From positions 1-62,764 of the forward strand of contig NZ_JACZKG010000067.1 in the NCBI RefSeq assembly GCF_014860165.1: 62,764 bases of DNA, given 5' to 3'. Below, piece by piece: positions 33,870 through 43,608 of the stretch (position 1 is its first letter; each line of letters begins with the position of its first letter). The notes under the pieces are model-generated. The model saw only the letters and a list, made by a program, of their open reading frames with translations. It did no database searches and was not told the DNA's origin. The translations under genes and the position numbers were made by a program. The DNA is from Devosia sp. (GTDB taxonomy: Bacteria > Pseudomonadota > Alphaproteobacteria > Rhizobiales > Devosiaceae).

Positions 33870-36445
33870 CGCCTGGGCCCGTCCACCGCGCTCCACATGG
33901 CCTTGGTGATCGACTGGGTCGTGTCGAAATAGCCCTTCCACGGATCGGGCTGTTTCGCCCGTGCGGCGGCGTCGGCCAGGGTGAACTGGTTGGCGGCCTT
34001 GACAGTCGCCAACTCGTCCCAACTGACCGGCACCGCCGCCGGTGCACCCTGGCGGGAGCGACTGGACCAGGGAGCGATGGCGGTTGAGCCGCGCTCGTTG
34101 CGGAGGTAGTCGATGAACAGCTTGCCCTTGCGCTTGGCCTTGCTCATCGTGGCGACGAAGCGGTCGGGCTCGCGGTCGGCGAGGCGCTGGGCCAGGGTCT
34201 TGCAGAAGCCTTTGACCTCCGGCCATTCGGTCGTCGGGCGCAGTGGGGCAATGACGTGGATGCCCTTGCCGCCGCTGACCAGCGGGTAGCTCTGCAGCCC
34301 CCAGGCTTCGAGCTCCTTGCCGATATCGACCGCGGCGGCGCGGATATGCTCGAAGCCGAGCGCTTCGTCGGGGTCGATGTCGAAGATGATGCGCTCGGGC
34401 TTCTCGACATCCTTGATGCGCGACCCCCAGAGATGCCATTCGAGCACATTCATCTGCGTGCCGGCGATGAGGCCCGCCAGGTCCTCGATATAGAAATAGT
34501 CTTCCTTGCTGCCATCCTTTTCGGTGATCATCACCGACTTCATGGCATCGGGAAATCCCCCAGTGTCGTGCTTCTGGAAGAAGCAGTATTTGGCCCGCCC
34601 CTGCGGGCAGCGCAGCAGGCTCAGCGGCCGCTTCTCGACATAGGGCAGCATGCGCTCGGCGACGGCCGCATAGTAGGCGACCAGGTCGGCCTTGGTGACG
34701 CCCTGGCCGGGATAGATCACGCGATCGGGGCTGGTCAGCCTGATGCCGGCCGCCTCGGCGGCGGAAATGCCGGCCTTGCCGTTCAGCGGCGTTGCGGCAT
34801 TTGGGGCTGCGGCTGGCTTTTCCATGCGCACGTCTCCCGCCGGCTTGTCCTCGCGCAGGGCAAGGAAAGACGGGTGGCGCAATATGCCATCGGGGGTGAA
34901 TTCGGTGTAGCCGATTTCGGCCACCAGCTCCGGCGCCACCCAGCGCGCTGTCCGGGCGATGGCACGGGGCGCGTTCGCGAACGGGTTGGTCTTGCGGGCG
35001 CGGCTGTCGAGCTGCTGCTGCAGCTGCTGGGCCAGTTCCATATTGAAGCCGGTGCCGACGCGGCCGCGATAGATCAGCTTGCCGTCCTCCCAGGTCCCCA
35101 GCAGCAGGGAGGCGAAGGTCTTCTTCTTGCTTGAGGGCGACCAGCCGGCGACGACGAATTCCTGGCGCTTGCCTGCCTTGATCTTGAGCCAGGTGCGGGT
35201 GCGCTCGCCGCGATAGGGGGCGTCGGCCTGCTTGGCGATGATGCCCTCATGACCCTCACGGGAAACGCTGTCGAACACCTTCTGCCCATTGCCGGTGACA
35301 TGGGCGGAGAACTGCACCAGCGAGGATGACTCCAGCTTGCCGAGCAGCTTCTCGAGCCTGGCCTTGCGTTCGATCAGCGGCAGCCGGGTGAGGTTCTCGC
35401 CATCGAGTTCGAGCAGATCGAAGGCAAAATAGGTGAGCGGGCCGCCATTGGAGAGGTGCTCCTTCAGCGTCGAGAAATCAGTGCGGCCCTTGTCGTCAAA
35501 GGCGCAGAGCTCGCCATCGATGAGCGCGGTGCCTTTGGTGATGCGGGCCAGTGGTGGCACGATGGCCTGAAACTGGGTGGTCCAGTCCTTGCCGGTGCGG
35601 GTAAACAGACGCACCTGGTCGCCCGCGACGGCGGCGAGGCACCGATAGCCGTCATATTTCATCTCGAAGACCCAGTCTGAGCCTTCAGGGACTGATGTCA
35701 CGAGGGTCGCCAGCTGCGGCTCGCGGAAGGCGGGCAGGGCGCCGCGCTTGGCCTTGGCCTTGGCCGGGGCTGGATTGTCGGCGGTCTTGTCGTCGTCGGA
35801 ATGCCAGACCGCGTCATCGGGTGTCTCGGTCTTCTTCTTCGACTTCAGCCCCTTGGCAATGCCGTCGAGGTCGCGGCCAGTGGAAACGGACTTGGTGAAG
35901 CGTTCGGTCAGCGTCGCCTCGTCCCTGGCATAGTCATCCTTGTGCTTGATCAGCAGCCAGTTCTCGCGCGGCGGGCCGGATTTTCGCTTGCTGTCGCGGC
36001 CCTTCATGTGGACGAGCACCCATTCGCCCTTCATGCGGTGGCCATTGAGCTTCATCTTGAGATCGCCCTCTTCGAGCCCCGCATGCGGATCACCGATCGC
36101 CTCCCAGGTGCCCTCGTCCCAGAGCATCACCGTGCCGCCGCCATATTCGCCCTCGGGAATGGTGCCTTCGAAGCTGCCATAGTCGAGGGGGTGGTCTTCG
36201 ACGCGGACGGCGAGGCGTTTGTCGGCGGGATTGTCCGATGGCCCCTTGGTCACCGCCCAGCTCTTGAGCACGCCATCGAGCTCGATGCGGAAATCGTAAT
36301 GCAGGCGGGTGGCGTCATGCTTTTGCACGACGAAGCGATAGCCCTTGGCACTGCCGGCAGCGGCTTTGCCCGATGGCTCCTGCGTCCTGGTGAAGTCGCG
36401 CTTGGCCTGGTATTCGCGCAGCAGGGTGTCGGCTTTGCTGGCCAT
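33866..36445 (-). CDS. ligD: ATP-dependent DNA ligase D
   Basis: Multifunctional enzyme of bacterial non-homologous end joining. 859 residues in the order 3'-phosphoesterase (about 10-185: VVQKHDATRLHYDFRIE, DHPLDYGSFEGTIPEGEYG), ligase (about 235-545, adenylated Lys263 in KYDGYR, plus RVGTGF), polymerase/primase (about 560-855: PDRVIYPGQGVTKADLVAYY, DIDPDEALGFEH, SGGKGIHVIAPL). All three modules look intact. Starts five bases after the ku stop; the two form an operon. Confidence 0.96.
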   Translation of the reverse strand: MASKADTLLREYQAKRDFTRTQEPSGKAAAGSAKGYRFVVQKHDATRLHYDFRIELDGVLKSWAVTKGPSDNPADKRLAVRVEDHPLDYGSFEGTIPEGEYGGGTVMLWDEGTWEAIGDPHAGLEEGDLKMKLNGHRMKGEWVLVHMKGRDSKRKSGPPRENWLLIKHKDDYARDEATLTERFTKSVSTGRDLDGIAKGLKSKKKTETPDDAVWHSDDDKTADNPAPAKAKAKRGALPAFREPQLATLVTSVPEGSDWVFEMKYDGYRCLAAVAGDQVRLFTRTGKDWTTQFQAIVPPLARITKGTALIDGELCAFDDKGRTDFSTLKEHLSNGGPLTYFAFDLLELDGENLTRLPLIERKARLEKLLGKLESSSLVQFSAHVTGNGQKVFDSVSREGHEGIIAKQADAPYRGERTRTWLKIKAGKRQEFVVAGWSPSSKKKTFASLLLGTWEDGKLIYRGRVGTGFNMELAQQLQQQLDSRARKTNPFANAPRAIARTARWVAPELVAEIGYTEFTPDGILRHPSFLALREDKPAGDVRMEKPAAAPNAATPLNGKAGISAAEAAGIRLTSPDRVIYPGQGVTKADLVAYYAAVAERMLPYVEKRPLSLLRCPQGRAKYCFFQKHDTGGFPDAMKSVMITEKDGSKEDYFYIEDLAGLIAGTQMNVLEWHLWGSRIKDVEKPERIIFDIDPDEALGFEHIRAAAVDIGKELEAWGLQSYPLVSGGKGIHVIAPLRPTTEWPEVKGFCKTLAQRLADREPDRFVATMSKAKRKGKLFIDYLRNERGSTAIAPWSSRSRQGAPAAVPVSWDELATVKAANQFTLADAAARAKQPDPWKGYFDTTQSITKAMWSAVDGPRR

Positions 36446-36449
36446 GAGC

Positions 36450-37310
36450 TCAGCTCGCCTTCTTGCGCGGGGCAGCCTTCGCCTTGGCGGCGGGCTTCTT
36501 CGCCGGGGCCTGCTTGCCGCCTTCGAGGGAGGATTTCAGCGCCGCCATCAGGTCCACCACGTTGGACTTGGTCGGCCTGCTCTCGGGCGGCTCGTCCCTG
36601 GCGGTGATCTTCCTGCCCTTGTTCTTGAGCTTGCGGGCGATCAGCTCGCGCAGGGCGCTTTGATAATGGTCCTTGAACACCTTGGCATCGAATTTGTCGG
36701 TCTTCTTGTCGATCAATGCGGTGGCGACCTCCAGGAGATCCGCATCGGCCTTCTTGGCCGGAATGTCGGAGAAATAGGGATCGGCCTTGCGCAGCTCGTC
36801 CTCGTAATGCAGCGTTTCGAGCAGCAGGCCCTTGCCGGCCGGCTTGATGGCGACAAGGTATTCCTTGCCACGCAAAGCAAGCTGGCCGAGCCCGACCTTG
36901 TCGGCCTGCCGGAGCGCATCGCGAATGACGATGAAAGCGTCTTCGGCGAGCTCGTCAGACGGCACCATGTAATAGGGCTTGTCGTAGTAGAGCGGATCGA
37001 TCTCGTGGCTGTAGACGAACTGGGTGAGATCGAGCGTCTTGCGGGTCTCCAGCTTGACCGCGTCGATCTCCTCGTCGGTGAGCAGGACATAATCGTCCTT
37101 CTCATATTCAAAGCCCTTCATGATCTCGTCCTTGTCGACGGGACCGATGCCATCCACCACTTTTTCGTAATGGACAGGCTTGCCTGAAGGCTCGTGAATC
37201 TGGCGGAAGCTGGGCTTGGCGTTGGCTTTGGTGGCCGTATAGAGTTCCACTGCTATCGACACGAGCGAGAGGCGCAGCTGGCCTTTCCAGATAGGGCGTG
37301 AAGCGGGCAT
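36450..37310 (-). CDS. ku: Ku protein for non-homologous end joining
   Basis: 286 residues. Ku core starts [23 protein letters not shown] and includes [26 protein letters not shown]; the C-terminal tail is rich in Lys/Ala/Pro ([14 protein letters not shown]), as in many bacterial Ku proteins, and may contact DNA. Binds double-strand ends and recruits LigD. The Met at 37310 starts the conserved domain; upstream in-frame codons are not conserved in character. Confidence 0.95.
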   Translation of the reverse strand: MPASRPIWKGQLRLSLVSIAVELYTATKANAKPSFRQIHEPSGKPVHYEKVVDGIGPVDKDEIMKGFEYEKDDYVLLTDEEIDAVKLETRKTLDLTQFVYSHEIDPLYYDKPYYMVPSDELAEDAFIVIRDALRQADKVGLGQLALRGKEYLVAIKPAGKGLLLETLHYEDELRKADPYFSDIPAKKADADLLEVATALIDKKTDKFDAKVFKDHYQSALRELIARKLKNKGRKITARDEPPESRPTKSNVVDLMAALKSSLEGGKQAPAKKPAAKAKAAPRKKAS

Positions 37311-37441
37311 GGCGGGGCTCTTGGCGACGGGAAGATGCCGCTGCAACGGTTGCGGGCGGGGCTTTGTTCCGCCGGCCGGCGTTGCGCGCCGGCATGGGCG
37401 ACCCTAAGGTCGGCGCCATGAAGGACAAGGGAGAATCGGCG

Positions 37442-38434
37442 ATGGAAATCTTTGAGGGCCTGGCACTGGACGGGCTCAGCATCACGCTGATCGGCCTTGG
37501 CATCCTGGCGCTGCTGGTGCTGTTCGCGGGAGCGAAAACGGTGCCGCAGGGCTACAACTACACCGTCGAGCGGTTCGGCAAATATACCCGCACGCTCAAG
37601 CCCGGCCTCAACCTGATCGTGCCGTTCATCGACAGCGTCGGCAAGAAGATCAATGTCATGGAGCAGGTGCTCGACGTGCCCCACCAGGAGGTGATCACGC
37701 GCGACAATGCCTCGATCACCGCCAATGGCGTGACCTTCTACCAGATCCTCGATGCGGCGGCGGCGGCCTATGAGGTGTCCAACCTCGAAAACGCCATTCT
37801 CAACCTGACCATGACCAATATCCGCACGGTGATGGGATCGATGGACCTGGACGAGCTTTTGTCCAATCGCGACGAGATCAACCATCGCCTGCTCAAGGTG
37901 GTGGACACGGCGGTGTCGCCCTGGGGCGTCAAGATCACCCGCATCGAGATCAAGGACATCGACCCACCCAAGGACCTGGTGGATTCGATGGGGCGGCAGA
38001 TGAAGGCCGAGCGCGAGAAGCGTGCCGCAATCCTGGAAGCAGAAGGTCGCAGGCAATCTGCCATCCTGCAGGCAGAAGGCGCCAAGCAGGCCCAGGTGCT
38101 GGAAGCCGAGGGCCGCAAGGAGGCGGCGTTCCGCGATGCCGAGGCGCGCGAGCGCTCGGCCGAGGCCGAAGCCAAGGCAACCACGATGGTCAGCGATGCC
38201 ATCGCCAGCGGCAGCGTGCAGGCCATCAACTACTTCGTGGCAAACAATTATATCGAGGCGCTGGGCAAGATCGCCACCTCGCCCAATCAGAAGGTGCTGA
38301 TGCTGCCGCTGGAGGCCGCCAGTGTCATCGGCTCGATCGGCGGCATTGCCGAGATCGCCCGCGAGACCTTTGGCGGGGCCGCGCCGTCGACCCCAGTTCG
38401 TCCCAGCCGGCCACCATCGGCCGGCCAATCGTAA
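37442..38434 (+). CDS. SPFH/Band 7 paraslipin-type membrane protein
   Basis: 330 residues. One N-terminal membrane helix (about 10-30), an SPFH domain ([53 protein letters not shown]), then an alanine/glutamate-rich coiled coil (about 190-260). Resembles QmcA and paraslipins that form ring assemblies at the inner membrane. The ATG at 37442 has AAGGGAG eight bases upstream; one at 37418 is possible. NfeD follows 12 bases later, the usual partner. Confidence 0.9.
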   Translation: MEIFEGLALDGLSITLIGLGILALLVLFAGAKTVPQGYNYTVERFGKYTRTLKPGLNLIVPFIDSVGKKINVMEQVLDVPHQEVITRDNASITANGVTFYQILDAAAAAYEVSNLENAILNLTMTNIRTVMGSMDLDELLSNRDEINHRLLKVVDTAVSPWGVKITRIEIKDIDPPKDLVDSMGRQMKAEREKRAAILEAEGRRQSAILQAEGAKQAQVLEAEGRKEAAFRDAEARERSAEAEAKATTMVSDAIASGSVQAINYFVANNYIEALGKIATSPNQKVLMLPLEAASVIGSIGGIAEIARETFGGAAPSTPVRPSRPPSAGQS

Positions 38435-38446
38435 CGGAGGCGGACC

Positions 38447-38896
38447 ATGCAGGTGATCGACTTCATCGCGGGCAACGGGCCCTGGGCCTGGATCGTCGCT
38501 GGGTTGGTGCTGCTGGCGCTTGAGCTGGTGGTACCCGGCGGGTTCCTGCTGTGGATGGGGATTTCGGGCATCGTCACCGGCATCGTCGCGCTGCTCTGGG
38601 CTATCGGCTGGCCGCTGCAATGGCTGATCTTTGGCCTGCTGTCGCTGGTCAGCATTGCGATCTGGGTCCGCTGGACCCGCAGCCGGCCGGCGCCGACGGA
38701 CCGCCCCTATCTCAACCTGCGGGCCGAACATCTGGTCGGCCAGGAGGCGGTGCTCGAACAGGCGATCGAGCAGGGCTTCGGCCGGGTGGTGCTAGGCGAT
38801 ACGGTTTGGCGGGTATCGGGCGCCGACCTGCCGGCGGGCCAGCGCGTGCGCATCATTGGCAATGAGGGCGCCGTGCTCAAGGTCGAGGCGGTCTGA
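38447..38896 (+). CDS. NfeD-family membrane protein
   Basis: 149 residues: short N-terminal segment, two to three membrane helices (about 10-75), and a C-terminal OB-fold domain (LVGQEAVLEQAIEQGFGRVVLGDTVWRVSGADLPAGQRVRI). Short NfeD1b-type proteins partner SPFH proteins in membrane microdomains. GGAGG precedes the ATG. It probably shares a transcript with the SPFH gene. Confidence 0.9.
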   Translation: MQVIDFIAGNGPWAWIVAGLVLLALELVVPGGFLLWMGISGIVTGIVALLWAIGWPLQWLIFGLLSLVSIAIWVRWTRSRPAPTDRPYLNLRAEHLVGQEAVLEQAIEQGFGRVVLGDTVWRVSGADLPAGQRVRIIGNEGAVLKVEAV

Positions 38897-38918
38897 AAAC
38901 CGGACTGGCAAGCATTCG

Positions 38919-38926
38919 TTAACCAT
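38919..38926 (+). promoter_or_regulatory. CtrA-type half site TTAACCAT
   Basis: The 8-mer TTAACCAT matches the half-site form of the alphaproteobacterial CtrA motif and lies about 70 bases before the outer-membrane protein start. A single 8-mer can occur by chance. Confidence 0.3.
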
Positions 38927-38994
38927 AAGGTGGAAGGATCGCCGCGAGCCGGTGGCACCATGCCGCGGGCCGATTTGGGTTGGCGGAGAGCATC

Positions 38995-40284
38995 TTGCCC
39001 TGGTGGTGGCGGCAGACAGCAAGGCATGCAGGCGCCGCGGCGCTGTGCACGCTCTGCCTTGCCTTGCCCGCGCTGGCGGCATCGGACCATTCGCTCGGCG
39101 ATGGCTCGGACACCGACAACGAGCGGCTGTTGCCTGGCGTCTATCCCAGCGAGCCTGTGCTCGACAGCGGCGAATGGCTGCGCGAGCCTTACGATCCGTT
39201 CTTCGATGTCGACTGGTCGGTGGCGCTGCGCGGCAGCTATACCAAGGCGACATCGGGCGAGCGCTTCGACATCCTCCTGGTGCCGACCATCGGGCTCGAG
39301 CATATCGGCAGCCGCTCGGCGATCAATTTTGACGCCAGCGCCGAAATCGTGCGACCCAGCGATGGCGGCAATATCAGTGTTACCGGTCTGCGGCTGGGGC
39401 TGCAGACGGGCTATGACCTGGACAGCGTCACCCGTCTGACCGGCAATGGCAGCCTGTCGCTGACGCAGGCGACAGCCGGTTCGCCGGGGCTGGCCAGCAA
39501 TATCGCCATTGCGCCGCAGACGATCAGCGGTGGTGGCGATATCGGCGTGACGCGGCAGTTCGGCCGCTTCAATGTCGGTGTGACCGGCGCGGCGCAACGC
39601 CATGTGTTCGGCCCGACGTCGCTGACATCGGGCGTGGTTACCGACAATTCGGAGCAGAATTACTGGGCGCTGGATGCGGGATTGCGCGTGGGGCTCCAGG
39701 CGACGCCGATCTTCGAGGTGTTCGGCCAGGCTGGCGTCGGACGCGACATCTTCGACCTGCCTTCGACGGCGTTCATGGCCTATCCCAATGCCTCCGACGC
39801 CACGCTCAAGGCTGGCGTAACCGGGCGCTGGAGCACGATCCTGGAAGCGACGGCCTCGGCCGGCGTGGGGCTGCGGCGCTTTGATGCGGCGGGCCTGGGC
39901 GAGGTGGTCACCCAGCTCTACGACGCCAGCGTCACCTTCACACCCGACCCGACCTGGCGCATGACGGCGGGCTTTGCCACCACGATATCCCCGCCCGGAC
40001 CCAATGGCGGGGGCACGACAAAGGTGGATTATGCTGCCACTGCCGAGGTGGCATACACGGTCAATTCATGGCTGGCGCTGCGAGCGCTGGCCGACTGGAA
40101 CAGCGCGCGCTTCGTCGGCAGTGCCAATACCGAGACCGGATACGGCCTAGGCGCGGGAGCCGACTACAAGGTCAATGCCCACACGGCCCTGTCGGCCGAC
40201 TATGACTACGACCATTCCGAAAGCAGCAGCAACGGCGTGCGTGACGCCCACCGGGTAACCGTGGGCATCACGCTGTCACGCTAG
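38995..40284 (+). CDS. outer-membrane beta-barrel protein
   Basis: About 429 residues. Signal region ends CLALPALAAS. The mature part is a long series of alternating amphipathic strands ending in an aromatic-poor but typical barrel strand (HRVTVGITLSR), resembling the BBP2-like barrels of Rhizobiales. No plug or passenger domain. No ATG is available: TTG at 38995 has GGAGAG four bases upstream, and TTG at 38980 is an alternative. Function unknown; possibly a channel or surface porin. Confidence 0.68.
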   Translation: MPWWWRQTARHAGAAALCTLCLALPALAASDHSLGDGSDTDNERLLPGVYPSEPVLDSGEWLREPYDPFFDVDWSVALRGSYTKATSGERFDILLVPTIGLEHIGSRSAINFDASAEIVRPSDGGNISVTGLRLGLQTGYDLDSVTRLTGNGSLSLTQATAGSPGLASNIAIAPQTISGGGDIGVTRQFGRFNVGVTGAAQRHVFGPTSLTSGVVTDNSEQNYWALDAGLRVGLQATPIFEVFGQAGVGRDIFDLPSTAFMAYPNASDATLKAGVTGRWSTILEATASAGVGLRRFDAAGLGEVVTQLYDASVTFTPDPTWRMTAGFATTISPPGPNGGGTTKVDYAATAEVAYTVNSWLALRALADWNSARFVGSANTETGYGLGAGADYKVNAHTALSADYDYDHSESSSNGVRDAHRVTVGITLSR

Positions 40285-40312
40285 GGTCCGGCACCCCCTT
40301 CAGGCGAGGGGG

Positions 40313-41206
40313 CTAAAGCTGGTCTTCGAGGTCGAGCTTGCGCAATTCCCTGAGGAAGCCCGGGCGGATGTCGTCGCGATCGAGCGCATAGACGACATTG
40401 GCGGTGAGAAAGCCGATCTTGGAGCCGCAATCGAAGCTCTGGCCCTGATATTTGACACCGGTGAAGCTCTGGCTGCGCATCAGCGTCTGCATGCCGTCGG
40501 TGAGCTGGATTTCCCCGCCGGCGCCGCGCGGCTGGTCTGCCAGCAGGTTGAAGATTTCCGGCTGCAGGATATAGCGCCCGGAGATGATGAGGTTGGAGGG
40601 CGCTTCTTCGCGCTTGGGCTTTTCCACCATGGCGGTGACCGCAAAGCCGTTGTCGGCACCTGCGCCGCGGGCGATCACGCCATAGGAGGACACTTCGCTC
40701 TCGGGGACTTCCTCGACGGCGATGACATTGCCGCCGGTTTCCTCATAGGCGTCCATCATCTGCTTGAGAACGCCGGGCACGCCCTTGAACAGCATGTCGG
40801 GCAGCAGCAGGGCGAAGGGGTTGTCGCCCACGATATCGCGGGCACACCAGACGGCGTGGCCGAGGCCCAGTGGCTCCTGCTGGCGGGTGAAGCTGGTGCG
40901 GCCGGCCGAGGGCAGATCCTTGCGCAACTCCTCCAGTGCCGCATTTTTGCCGCGCGCTTCAAGAGTAGTCTCGAGCTCGAACTGGCGGTCGAAGTGATCC
41001 TCGATGACACCCTTGTTGCGACCGGTGACGAAGACGAAGTGCTCGATGCCGGCTTCGCGCGCTTCATCGACCGCATACTGGATCAGCGGACGATCGACGA
41101 CGGTCAACATTTCCTTGGGGAGGGCCTTGGTTGCAGGCAGGAACCGGGTTCCGAGGCCGGCAACAGGAAATACGGCGGTTCTGACGCGCTTGGGCAAATC
41201 GTGCAC
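40313..41206 (-). CDS. galU: UTP-glucose-1-phosphate uridylyltransferase
   Basis: Makes UDP-glucose for cell-surface polysaccharides. 297 residues of the nucleotidyltransferase fold: [39 protein letters not shown] (nucleotide loop and catalytic Lys), [34 protein letters not shown], and [14 protein letters not shown]. Divergent from galE, whose substrate is derived from its product, with an 85-base promoter gap between them. Confidence 0.95.
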   Translation of the reverse strand: MHDLPKRVRTAVFPVAGLGTRFLPATKALPKEMLTVVDRPLIQYAVDEAREAGIEHFVFVTGRNKGVIEDHFDRQFELETTLEARGKNAALEELRKDLPSAGRTSFTRQQEPLGLGHAVWCARDIVGDNPFALLLPDMLFKGVPGVLKQMMDAYEETGGNVIAVEEVPESEVSSYGVIARGAGADNGFAVTAMVEKPKREEAPSNLIISGRYILQPEIFNLLADQPRGAGGEIQLTDGMQTLMRSQSFTGVKYQGQSFDCGSKIGFLTANVVYALDRDDIRPGFLRELRKLDLEDQL

Positions 41207-41291
41207 TCCATGCTGGAATTGGCGTAAAGCTATCTCAACGTCTCTGCAATATCACCAAGGCAAACAAGCAATTGAAATTCGGAGTTAATCC

Positions 41292-42278
41292 ATGGCTGTT
41301 CTGGTAACCGGCGGGGCGGGCTACATCGGTAGTCATATGGTGCTGAACCTGGCCGATGCCGGCGAACAGGTCGTCGTGCTCGACAATCTGGTGACCGGGT
41401 TCGACTGGGCAATCGATGGCAGGGCGATATTCGAAGCGGGTAACGCCGCGGACATCGATTTCGTTCGAAGCCTGATCGACAAGCATGGCATCAGCGAGAT
41501 CGTGCATTTTGCGGGATCGATCGTGGTGCCGGAATCGGTCACCGACCCGCTCAAATATTACGGCAACAACACCGCCACGTCGCGCAACCTCATCGAGGCT
41601 GCAGTCAAGAGCGGGGTCAAGCACTTCATCTTTTCCTCGACGGCGGCCGTCTATGGCATGACTGGCCTGGCGCCCGTCGTCGAGACGACGCCGCTCAATC
41701 CGATGTCGCCCTATGGCCGGTCCAAGCTGATGACCGAGTGGATGCTGGCCGATGTCGCGGCGGCGCATCCGATGACTTTCGGCGTGCTGCGCTATTTCAA
41801 CGTGGCCGGGGCAGACCCGGGCAAGCGCAGCGGCCAATCGACGCCGCTGGCTACCCATTTGATCAAGGTGGCCTGCCAGACGGCGCTGGGGCAGCGGGCC
41901 AAGATGGACATTTTCGGCACCGACTATGAAACCCCCGACGGCACCTGCGTGCGCGACTATATCCACGTCACCGACCTCATCGCGGCCCATGCCCTGCTGC
42001 TCAAGCATCTGCGTGGCGGCGGCGAGAGCACCACGCTCAACTGCGCCTATGGACAGGGTTACTCGGTGCGGCAGGTGGTGGAAACGGTGCGCGAGGTTTC
42101 CGGGGTCAACTTCCGGGCAGAGGAGGGGCCGCGCCGCGCCGGTGATCCGGCCTCGATCACGGCGACGGGCGAAAAGGTGCGGAGCCTGCTCGGCTGGGTG
42201 CCGCAGCATGACGATCTCAGGGAAATCGTCGAATCCGCCTATTGGTGGGAGCGGCATCTGATGACGCGCAATCGCTAG
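41292..42278 (+). CDS. galE: UDP-glucose 4-epimerase
   Basis: Interconverts UDP-glucose and UDP-galactose with bound NAD. 328 residues of the extended SDR class: NAD loop TGGAGYIGSHMV, catalytic Ser in FSSTAAVYG and Tyr/Lys in SPYGRSKLMTEW, YFNVAGADPG, and GTCVRDYIHVTDL. Ribosome site GGAG upstream. Paired head to head with galU. Confidence 0.95.
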   Translation: MAVLVTGGAGYIGSHMVLNLADAGEQVVVLDNLVTGFDWAIDGRAIFEAGNAADIDFVRSLIDKHGISEIVHFAGSIVVPESVTDPLKYYGNNTATSRNLIEAAVKSGVKHFIFSSTAAVYGMTGLAPVVETTPLNPMSPYGRSKLMTEWMLADVAAAHPMTFGVLRYFNVAGADPGKRSGQSTPLATHLIKVACQTALGQRAKMDIFGTDYETPDGTCVRDYIHVTDLIAAHALLLKHLRGGGESTTLNCAYGQGYSVRQVVETVREVSGVNFRAEEGPRRAGDPASITATGEKVRSLLGWVPQHDDLREIVESAYWWERHLMTRNR

Positions 42279-42334
42279 CCTGCGCTAGCCAGACGCGGAC
42301 GCGCGGTGGTTGCGAAGCCTTGGAGACCCGTTCG

Positions 42335-43537
42335 ATGCGTTTGATGTTCCTGCTCTTCGTCCTTCTTTCGACCCCGGCTTTCGCCCAGCCCATCGAGAGC
42401 TTTGGCAGTTTCATCGCCGGCTTCCGGGCCAAGGCGCTGGCGGCGGGGGTGAGTACGTCGACCTATGACGGCGCCATGGGCGGGCTGACGCCCGACCCGC
42501 GCGTGCCGGATCTGGTAACCAGCCAACCCGAATTCACCACGCCCATGTGGGACTATATCGAAGGCCGGGTCACGTCAGGGCGGATCGAGCGCGGCAAGGC
42601 GGCGATAGCGCGCAACCAGGCGCTGTTTGCCGCGGTGGGCGAAGCCTATGGCGTCGACCCGTTCGTGCTTGGCGCCATCTGGGGCATGGAGACCGACTAC
42701 GGCGCCGTGCTCGGCAATGAGCAGTTGATCCGCCCCATCGTGCGGGCCCTGGCGACGCTGGTGCATCAGCGGCGCACGCGGCTGGTCGAGGACGAGGCTG
42801 ACCTTATCGCGGCCCTGCTGCTGGTGCAGTGGGGCCCGCTCGATGCGCAATCGCTGGTCGGCTCCTGGGCCGGGGCCATTGGGCATCTGCAGGTCAATCC
42901 GTCCAATGTAGTGGCGCATGGCACGGATGGGGACGGCGACGGGCGGGTGGACCTGCACAACTCGCTGGCCGATGCGCTGGCGACCAGCGCGCGGTTCCTG
43001 CGCGGACTGGGCTACCAGCCCGGGCTCGACTGGGGCATGGAAGTGGTGGTGCCTTATGGGTTCGATTATCTGCTGGCGACGCGGACGGAGATGCGGCCGG
43101 TATCGTTCTTCGCCGAACGCGGGGTGGCGCGCGTGGCCGGGCGGCAGTTCGCCGACCCGAACCTGCCGGTCTTCCTCTATGTTCCGGCCGGCAAGGACGG
43201 TCCCAAATTCCTGATGACGCAGAACTATCTGGTGCTCAAGGGCTACAATTTCTCCGACAGCTACGCCATGAGCGTGGCGCATATGACCGACCGGCTCAAG
43301 GGCGGCGGCGGCTTCGTCGATGACTGGCCGCGCAATACGGTGTTCCCCAACCTGTCGGAGCGACGGGGGATCCAGCAGGCGTTGACGCAACTGGGACTTT
43401 ATGACGGTGCGGTCGATGGACGGCTGGGACCAATCAGCCAGGCGGCCTATGCGCGCTTCCAGGCGGCACAGGGCCAGGTGGCCGACGGGTTCATCACCCG
43501 GGCTGCCTATGAGGCCCTGGTGGCGGCGACACGGTAA
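42335..43537 (+). CDS. lytic murein transglycosylase (MltB type) with PGB domain
   Basis: 400 residues. Signal peptide about 1-18 (ending PAFAQ) with no lipobox, so it is likely soluble in the periplasm. The catalytic SLT_2 domain has the acid Glu119 in IWGMETDYGAV, then WAGAIGHLQVNPSNVVAHG, and GWGxEV-like DWGMEVVVPYGFD. A C-terminal peptidoglycan-binding domain_1 (about 335-398, LGLYDGAVDGRLGPISQAAYARFQ). Cleaves glycan strands to 1,6-anhydro products. Confidence 0.9.
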   Translation: MRLMFLLFVLLSTPAFAQPIESFGSFIAGFRAKALAAGVSTSTYDGAMGGLTPDPRVPDLVTSQPEFTTPMWDYIEGRVTSGRIERGKAAIARNQALFAAVGEAYGVDPFVLGAIWGMETDYGAVLGNEQLIRPIVRALATLVHQRRTRLVEDEADLIAALLLVQWGPLDAQSLVGSWAGAIGHLQVNPSNVVAHGTDGDGDGRVDLHNSLADALATSARFLRGLGYQPGLDWGMEVVVPYGFDYLLATRTEMRPVSFFAERGVARVAGRQFADPNLPVFLYVPAGKDGPKFLMTQNYLVLKGYNFSDSYAMSVAHMTDRLKGGGGFVDDWPRNTVFPNLSERRGIQQALTQLGLYDGAVDGRLGPISQAAYARFQAAQGQVADGFITRAAYEALVAATR

Positions 43538-43608
43538 CATGATGGGGACGCCGATGGCGCTGCCAAGGCAGTTTTGCTAGAGGGTTGGGGTCGTTGCGCG
43601 GGAAAGCC

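Noticed and set aside
40291..40315. CCCCCT/AGGGGG hairpin between the barrel gene and galU as a terminator
   Set aside because: Short stem, no T-run on either strand, and it runs into the galU stop codon; too weak to call.
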